Source of the DNA: Drosophila persimilis
Taxonomy: Eukaryota > Arthropoda > Insecta > Diptera > Drosophilidae
Direction: 5' to 3'
DNA length: 64,000 nucleotides
Assembly: GCF_003286085.1 (NCBI RefSeq)
Contig: NW_020825330.1
Location: forward strand, 496,001 to 560,000
Under the pieces are notes generated by a model. It had not been told where the DNA came from and ran no database searches. It worked only from the letters and a program-made list of their open reading frames with translations. Position 1 is the stretch's first letter; each line of letters opens with the position of its first letter. The position numbers were made by a program, and so were the translations under genes. Of this stretch, positions 58,192 to 64,000 are shown piece after piece.

Positions 58192-61030
58192 GGCCTGGGA
58201 TAGTGTTTTAGCTTACTAACTAACTTATACATAGTACATATATGTATACAATATGCATATATATGTATGTATGTATGTGTATTCTATATGTATGTACGTA
58301 TTTGATTCATGAGTGTGTGTACATGTAATACGTAATTGTTAATTGCTTCGTGAGTTTAAGGTGCAGACAGTCACAGTTTCGTTGTTTATTGCAGAAACTT
58401 CTTCAACATACAGAAAACTGAAATGAGAAACGTCTATGAGCACGTACCAGATGTACTATATATATGTATGATCTTAGTGTATATGAAGGAACATACTCTT
58501 ATTGTACAAAAATTACAAATTCTATACTATGTACTCTCTTAACAAATTAAAAATGATAAATGAAAAGCAACGTGATGGCAACAGAGAAACCGAAAGCATC
58601 TATAAATCTAGAAATATGTATTTAAAATCAAATAATCCTCCTCCAATCATAATTGGCATGTTTTGTGGTGATCAACTGGAAAACTGAAGAATAGACAACA
58701 AAAACGAGAGAGAATACCAATACAAGGATTGTAGACTCGGCAACAAAACAGATAGATCTGTAATTCATTCATGAACCTACAATGCAATATACACATAAAT
58801 GGAGTTGGAATAACTGAATCCCTATGATTAATAAACAATTAACAAGCCCATTTGGGGATCTACAAAGAACAAATGGACATCCCGCATGTAACTCCCATGG
58901 AAATCGTAAGCATTGTTTGAGCGTAGTGCCTTTTGCGTAGAAGTATACACCGACCGTTTAATTTTTGGTTATCCATCAAGACCTTCGGCGTACAGACCGT
59001 CGTAGACATAGACAGTGAACTGAATTCAAACAATAAAATTATAGTTCGGCCTAATTGGCTGTCATCTATTTTGTGTGTCAATCGTTTGGTTGTTCAATAA
59101 GTTCAATAAGAGTTCAAAATTGCACAAGTTAATTCGTAAAATCGCATATATGTATATAAGTATGAACATACATATGTATTGTTTCATTTCACGTGTGCAT
59201 GCAACACACTCACTCACGAGCCCCCAGGGTGCAGGGTGCAGTGCAACACAAGCAGCAAACCGCCCAATCACAACTTTTACCAATGCGTCTAGTAGGAGTA
59301 TTAGGTGCTGGCTGTCCGCCCAAAACAAAAACAATCACAGTAAACGAGCTACGCTGCATAACATACACCGTGCACACCGTACTATGCCATATCTACAGTG
59401 AATCTTCAACATGTCGGACATTTCTTTCGCCAATACAAACACACACAAACCATGAATGTGTAGATCAATATAATCAAATAAATATGAAATCCTGGTTGTT
59501 CGCGGCTAATACCTTTATATAGATCGATCGAAACAGAAGAAAATCACAAGTAAACCTAAAGGGAAAAACTATTAAAATCTAAGTATATTTCTACTTTCAT
59601 TTCGGTGTGCACTGTGCATTGTGCACTGTGCATTAGCTACTTTATGTATTTACTGTACTGTACTGTCGAAAACCGCTTGCTGGTAAACAATCTTTGTATA
59701 AAATATCTAATATCTGAGCTAATCTATGCGTGAATTTTCAAGTTACTTCAATTAAATTAAAACTAAAACACTCAAAACAACACTACAAAAACACTACAAA
59801 AACACTACAAAATGTGCTCTCGAAGAAACACAACACAGAGTTACATTCAGAAAAATAATTAGATAATAATGTTGCGTATTTGTTGGATTTTTTGGAATGA
59901 ATGCAAATAAAAAACTATAAAAAGTTATGTATAGAAATAAATAAAATAAAGTAAAGGCAAAAGGTCTGTGCCGTGCGTACAAAAAAAAAGATGTGTACAT
60001 GAAACCACCGTTAACTTTGCTTATGCGAGCCGAGCAATTAAAAAAAGTTAAAAAAGAAAAACCAAAACCAAAACAAAAACTAAAACTATAAAACGATCAA
60101 ATTCTGCAGCAGCAATAGTTGGAATGTTGTTGGCGAATATACATAATCCGTGTACTAGTGAAAGCAGCTTCGTAGAACAACACCAAAAACACACGCAAAA
60201 GTTGTAGTCAGTGCGGAGGTAATATTGTATTGTTGTTGTTTTTTATGTATGTAATTGTACTTTTTTTTTGTAAAACGATTGTTGTAAGAAAAGAAAATTA
60301 TGCCAAAAAGAAAACAAAATAAATAGTTAATTAAGGAGTTTACAAGCAACATTTAACAACAGATCAGAGCAGAGCAGAGCAGAAAAGAGCAGAACAGAAA
60401 AGATATGAATTACTTTAAACCACAAAAACAAAACAGAAACAGAAAAACCATAACAAAAAGTTCCGAAAGTTTTGAAATAGTCGATGGTACATACATATGT
60501 TTAGTATATGTATTTGTTTTAACTGCATATGTACTTATGGTATGCTTACATAAACCTACATAAAATCAAAATAAAACAACAAAAAAACAAAACGAATAAC
60601 GAATAATAGTGTGCGGAGGCAGTCGAGACTTCACGACTTGAATATACCCGGTACTTGGTGAAAGTCAAGTAATAAATATCTTCGAGACCATCCGAAATTA
60701 TCTGAAATTATCTGAAATTATCCGAAATTATCCGACTATCCAAATCTGTAGTAGCAAAAACATGACGACAAAAATCATAAAGCAACCGAAAAACGGACAA
60801 ACGAACCAACAAATGAAATCTTTGAAGAGCTTAGAAGAGAAAAATTGCACTCCATCCTGGTACCGGGTATAAATGTTATTTAACAAAAACAAATGAAAGC
60901 AGCTCCTGGAGCAGCCACACAAAGCGCCATTTTGATAAGAAAAAAAAAAAACAAAAAACAAAACCTAAAAACTAAAAAAGAAAAAAAGAAACAGAAAACC
61001 CGATTTAATAAAGATACAGAATTACTGTGT
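58192..61030 (+). other. Putative 3' UTR of the RGS gene
   Basis: A-rich non-coding sequence with many AAAAC/AAACA runs and CATATGTATGTATG palindromes (58250-58290, 59150-59175, 60490-60510). AATAAA hexamers are numerous, including about 60573 and 61005-61011, so the 3' end cannot be fixed. A TATCTGAAATTATC/CGAAATTATC tandem lies at 60690-60735. No coding potential is seen. Confidence 0.45.
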
Positions 61031-62417
61031 ACTAACACCAGAGGTGGGGGGTGATGTGATTGTCATTGCCCTGGGAAGGATTTACTTTAATTTCTGTGTA
61101 ATTAGTGCTCATTTATCACTAATTAGTGGAGACAGGAATGTGAAAAACAATGTGCTTATAAGTTGCCAGAGCTTTTACTAGTAGAGACGCCATTTAAATT
61201 CTGATTCTGGGTTTAAAAATACGAAACAAAAAAACAAAACAAAAACAAAAAACAAAGAAACAGGAAAACTAAGAATAAAAATAAAAATAAAAAATAAATA
61301 CCATTGTGAAGAGTGCAACCAAAGTGTTTGTTATTATTAATGATTCATGTCGTTCTATATATTGACAATGAATGGTAAAACACATACATACATATACATT
61401 ATGTATATATATATATATATTTAATAATTGTTATAGCAAATTTAGTAAATATATTAAATTAAAAGAAAAGCAGAATAATTCATTGTTTGTCTATTTACTA
61501 TGCCATTGAGAATATATATTGTACGAGTATGTGTAAGCATAAGTTTAAATCCAAATAAACCTATACATAAAAATGAAATTATACAATACATGAGTACATA
61601 TTTATGTATACATACTACATATGATGCATACATATATATACATACATATATGTATACATATACATACATTATTTCAAATGTTTAAAACATGGATGGAATA
61701 TTTTGAGAACAAAACTAAACCAATGACAAAGAATCTGCAACACCTGCAAACATTAGTCGGTAAACCACAAATCAAATGTAAAACAAATTCATGTAGACTG
61801 TATTGGAAAGGAAAGGGAAAACTCGAAAGGGGTAGAGCGATAAACGAAATTTGATTGGTTTGACTGGGACTGGGTTTGGGATTGGGATTGAGATGGATTG
61901 GATTGGATTGAATGATATCAACACTCCTCCATTTCGAAGGACTTGCTAACTCTCTCGTAAGAAAGATCGACCTAAGTGGTATTCAAGTTGAAAGGAAAAT
62001 TATTTGCACAGTGCAGAAAAACGTGTTATAAAATTATTATATTATACATAAAATATATACATATATTACTGAAATATGCTGATGAAATTTAAGCCCGACA
62101 AAAATGTAAAAACCCAAAAACAAAAACGATTTAAATGAAGTACAATAAATATTCAAGTGAAGTAAAGGGCTTTCTGTTTTCCGGGATGTTTTCTAGATGC
62201 GATCCATTTCTGTCTGTTTCAGGTATTTTCAAAATCTGTTTAAAATCTTTAAGCACATACACAGGTACATATGTATGTATGTACGTACATGCAATGCACA
62301 AAGGATAAATACTTGTAACTGACTAAAAGAAGATACCCTGCAAGGCGGAAGCACAAGCCAAAGGCTCCAGCACAACGCACACACGTGTGGGTACAGCACA
62401 GCTTATTGTTCTTATTT
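61031..62417. other. Intergenic or distal 3' UTR sequence
   Basis: Very AT-rich, with further AATAAA hexamers (for example near 61275-61300), TATATATA at 61405-61420 and CATATATGTATACATA palindromes at 61620-61670. GGGATTGGGATTGAGATGGATTGG repeats occur near 61875-61910. Nothing coding is seen. Confidence 0.45.
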
Positions 62418-62610
62418 TTATACCCCATACTCGAAGAGAATACGGGTATATTCGATTTTAACTGGAAGTGGAGCTGGAAGTGGATGTGTGTAACACCTAA
62501 GAAGGAACCATCGCCGACCCCGTAAAGTGTATACATATGTACGTATATTCTTGATCAGCATCAATAGCCGAGTGGGAGGGGAGCCGTACTGACCGTGTAT
62601 CGGGTATATG
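62418..62610. repeat. Fragment of a common Drosophila dispersed repeat
   Basis: Starts with TATACCCCATACTCGAAGAG, followed by its near inverse ATACGGGTATA. It then carries GTGTGTAACACCTAAGAAGG, CGCCGACCCCGTAAAGTGTA and TTGATCAGCATCAATAGCCG. This string pattern is familiar from interspersed repeats across Drosophila genomes. I cannot assign the family without a search. The copy looks short and degenerate. Confidence 0.5.
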
Positions 62611-63663
62611 TACATACATATGTACGTGTAGAGTCGCGGCCTCAGCTGCGGCTCACAGCGTTCCCCAGTGCAGTTGTGTGCCAGATAATTCAAAAGTAAT
62701 GAGGCGTCGAAAGTGAAGAAAGAACGAACTCATGCTCAAAGCAACAGAAAAGGTACACCCATATGTACATACGAGTGTGTACATACATACGTACATGTAT
62801 GCAGTTAAGTCGTCGCTTCTTTAAAATACATAAATACAATGTCCCGGAATGAGGACATCCGTGTTATACCCAACTACAGTACGTATAGTATGTAGCTTCC
62901 TACACATCTACTGCCTCCCACTTTGTTAGAAGTACGCAGAAGCAAAACGAAACGAAACAAGTTTTAAGTAGTCCTAGGTGCGATATGTGCGATATGCGGG
63001 ATAGGAGGAATAGGTGGGATAGGTAGGAGGATATCTGCCATCTTTCGGGGTGAGTGTACTCGTACTCGTACTCGTAGGTGAGGCCAGCTAACAAAGGCCA
63101 GGAAGGGATTTGAAAGTCATATGAGCGAATTTTCATACGACACTCCCGCACCCCCACTCCCACACCCACTCCCATAGACAGAAGAAGGCGTTCTTTTGTC
63201 CTTTTGTCCTTCTGTCCGCCTGCCTGTCTGTCTGTATGAGCATCTTAGTCTCACCTTAGTAATAGTACGTATACGAGTAGATTCTGTTATACTGCCTAAT
63301 TATTTAGATTCTAGGACACTTGAACATCCACAACAAATGAAATCCTGTGCAAGTGGTGGGGAGGGCGTTGATGAGAGGTACTCCTCTTCGTTTTCCCTAC
63401 TTCCTAGCACTCGTACTCGGATGTGCGTCTTGCGAGACCCTTTTTAAAGTGTTTTTCCTCTGCGCTGCGTGTCAGTCAGGCATGACCACCGCGTCGCGTG
63501 ATCACGTATCAATAGCCTATCAATTATCCAGCTATCCATCTATCTTTCAGCAACCCGCAGGCCCCATAACACCTTTTAACATCCAAAGCTCTGAGAAAAC
63601 CCCTCTAAACTTAAAAAAAAAAACAACTTAAAAGGTTTTTAATTTAATTTCAGTTCATTTCAC
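62611..63663. other. Intergenic sequence between the RGS gene and the right-edge gene
   Basis: Contains CATATGTACATACG palindromes at 62615 and 62760, a GCGATATGTGCGATATGCGGGATAGG-type repeat at 62980-63030, a (GTACTC)n run at 63055-63076 and a CCCACACCCACTCCC run at 63150-63175. No gene is supported. Confidence 0.45.
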
Positions 63664-63669
63664 TTTATT
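63664..63669 (-). terminator. Poly(A) signal of the right-edge minus-strand gene
   Basis: TTTATT on the plus strand is AATAAA on the minus strand, about 250 bases beyond the stop codon at 63917. A (GGTATA)n run at 63722-63785 lies in this 3' UTR. Confidence 0.5.
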
Positions 63670-63916
63670 GATGTGTGTGTGTTTAGATAAAGCGCTTACA
63701 TTGGTAAGTATAGAAATTTATAGGTATAGGCATATAGGCATTAGTATAGGAATGGGTATAGGTATATGTATAGGTATAGGTATACGTGTGTATATATATT
63801 TCGCTAAAAATACTATTAAAATTCTAAAATATTTTTTACTACCGAGGAGACACCCTGCATTACATTCTGCTTACAATCTAGTGATCGTCTGGTCAAATCT
63901 GCGTCCGCAGTAGCTG

Positions 63917-63988
63917 TCAGAGAATCCGCTTGCGGGATGCGCTTCCGTTATTAGTCGATGCGGCGACGGCGGTGGTGGTTAGCTTATT
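63917..63988 (-). CDS. Terminal exon of a gene that continues beyond the window
   Basis: On the minus strand an acceptor (CCCCTTACAG) is followed by 72 bases that are open only in phase 0. They encode 23 residues, NKLTTTAVAASTNNGSASRK then RIL, and a TGA at 63919-63917. The other two phases hit stops within a few bases. The gene points toward the RGS gene (convergent). The product cannot be named from this tail. Confidence 0.55.
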   Translation of the reverse strand, partial: NKLTTTAVAASTNNGSASRKRIL

Positions 63989-64000
63989 CTGTAAGGGGGC

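Overview
The window is eukaryotic, almost certainly from a Drosophila, and most likely the obscura group, X chromosome (Muller A). It shows short GT-AG introns, GC-rich third codon positions in exons, AT-rich non-coding DNA full of microsatellites, and a dense scatter of palindromic ACATACATATGTATGT runs. The gene content matches the neighbourhood at cytological 17D of the D. melanogaster X: a CCKLR-17D sulfakinin receptor, coactosin (CG6891), a SKAR/POLDIP3 homologue (CG6961), S6KL and Atg101. Species and chromosome are inferred from this content and style, not tested by alignment.

Layout from left to right. 1-857 (minus): 5' coding exon of a cholecystokinin-like (sulfakinin) GPCR, cut by the window edge. 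2741-8581 (plus): coactosin, with a distant small first exon. 9246-10975 (minus): SKAR/POLDIP3-like RRM protein, tail to tail with coactosin and head to head with S6KL across a DRE-bearing divergent promoter. 11754-32204 (plus): S6KL kinase in nine coding exons. Its intron 6 holds the intronless Atg101 gene on the same strand (15041-15697). Its 13.5 kb intron 7 holds a secreted acidic low-complexity protein gene on the opposite strand (19760-21097, promoter near 23255). 33447-37601 (plus): a 13-exon, 1083-residue protein with two BTB domains that I cannot name. 40065-61030 (plus): an R7-type RGS protein (DEP, GGL, RGS) with a 10 kb 5' intron and a long C-terminal extension carrying three VCPW(E/D) motifs. 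63917-63988 (minus): terminal exon of another gene that continues past the window.

I reconstructed the introns by hand and checked reading phase across every junction. Coactosin, SKAR, S6KL, the BTB gene and the RGS gene all close into single frames (163, 504, 552, 1083 and 1343 residues). The point most worth following up is the RGS gene. VCPWE repeats are known from the vertebrate RGS7-anchoring orphan receptors GPR158 and GPR179; here the same motif sits in the tail of the RGS7-family protein itself. The annotated stop is followed in frame by 22 coding-like codons. A second theme is that SKAR (named as an S6K1 target), an S6K-like kinase and the autophagy factor Atg101 lie together within about 6 kb of one another.

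The rest is introns, UTRs and intergenic sequence rich in simple repeats. I found no convincing tRNA, rRNA, CRISPR array or intact transposon.
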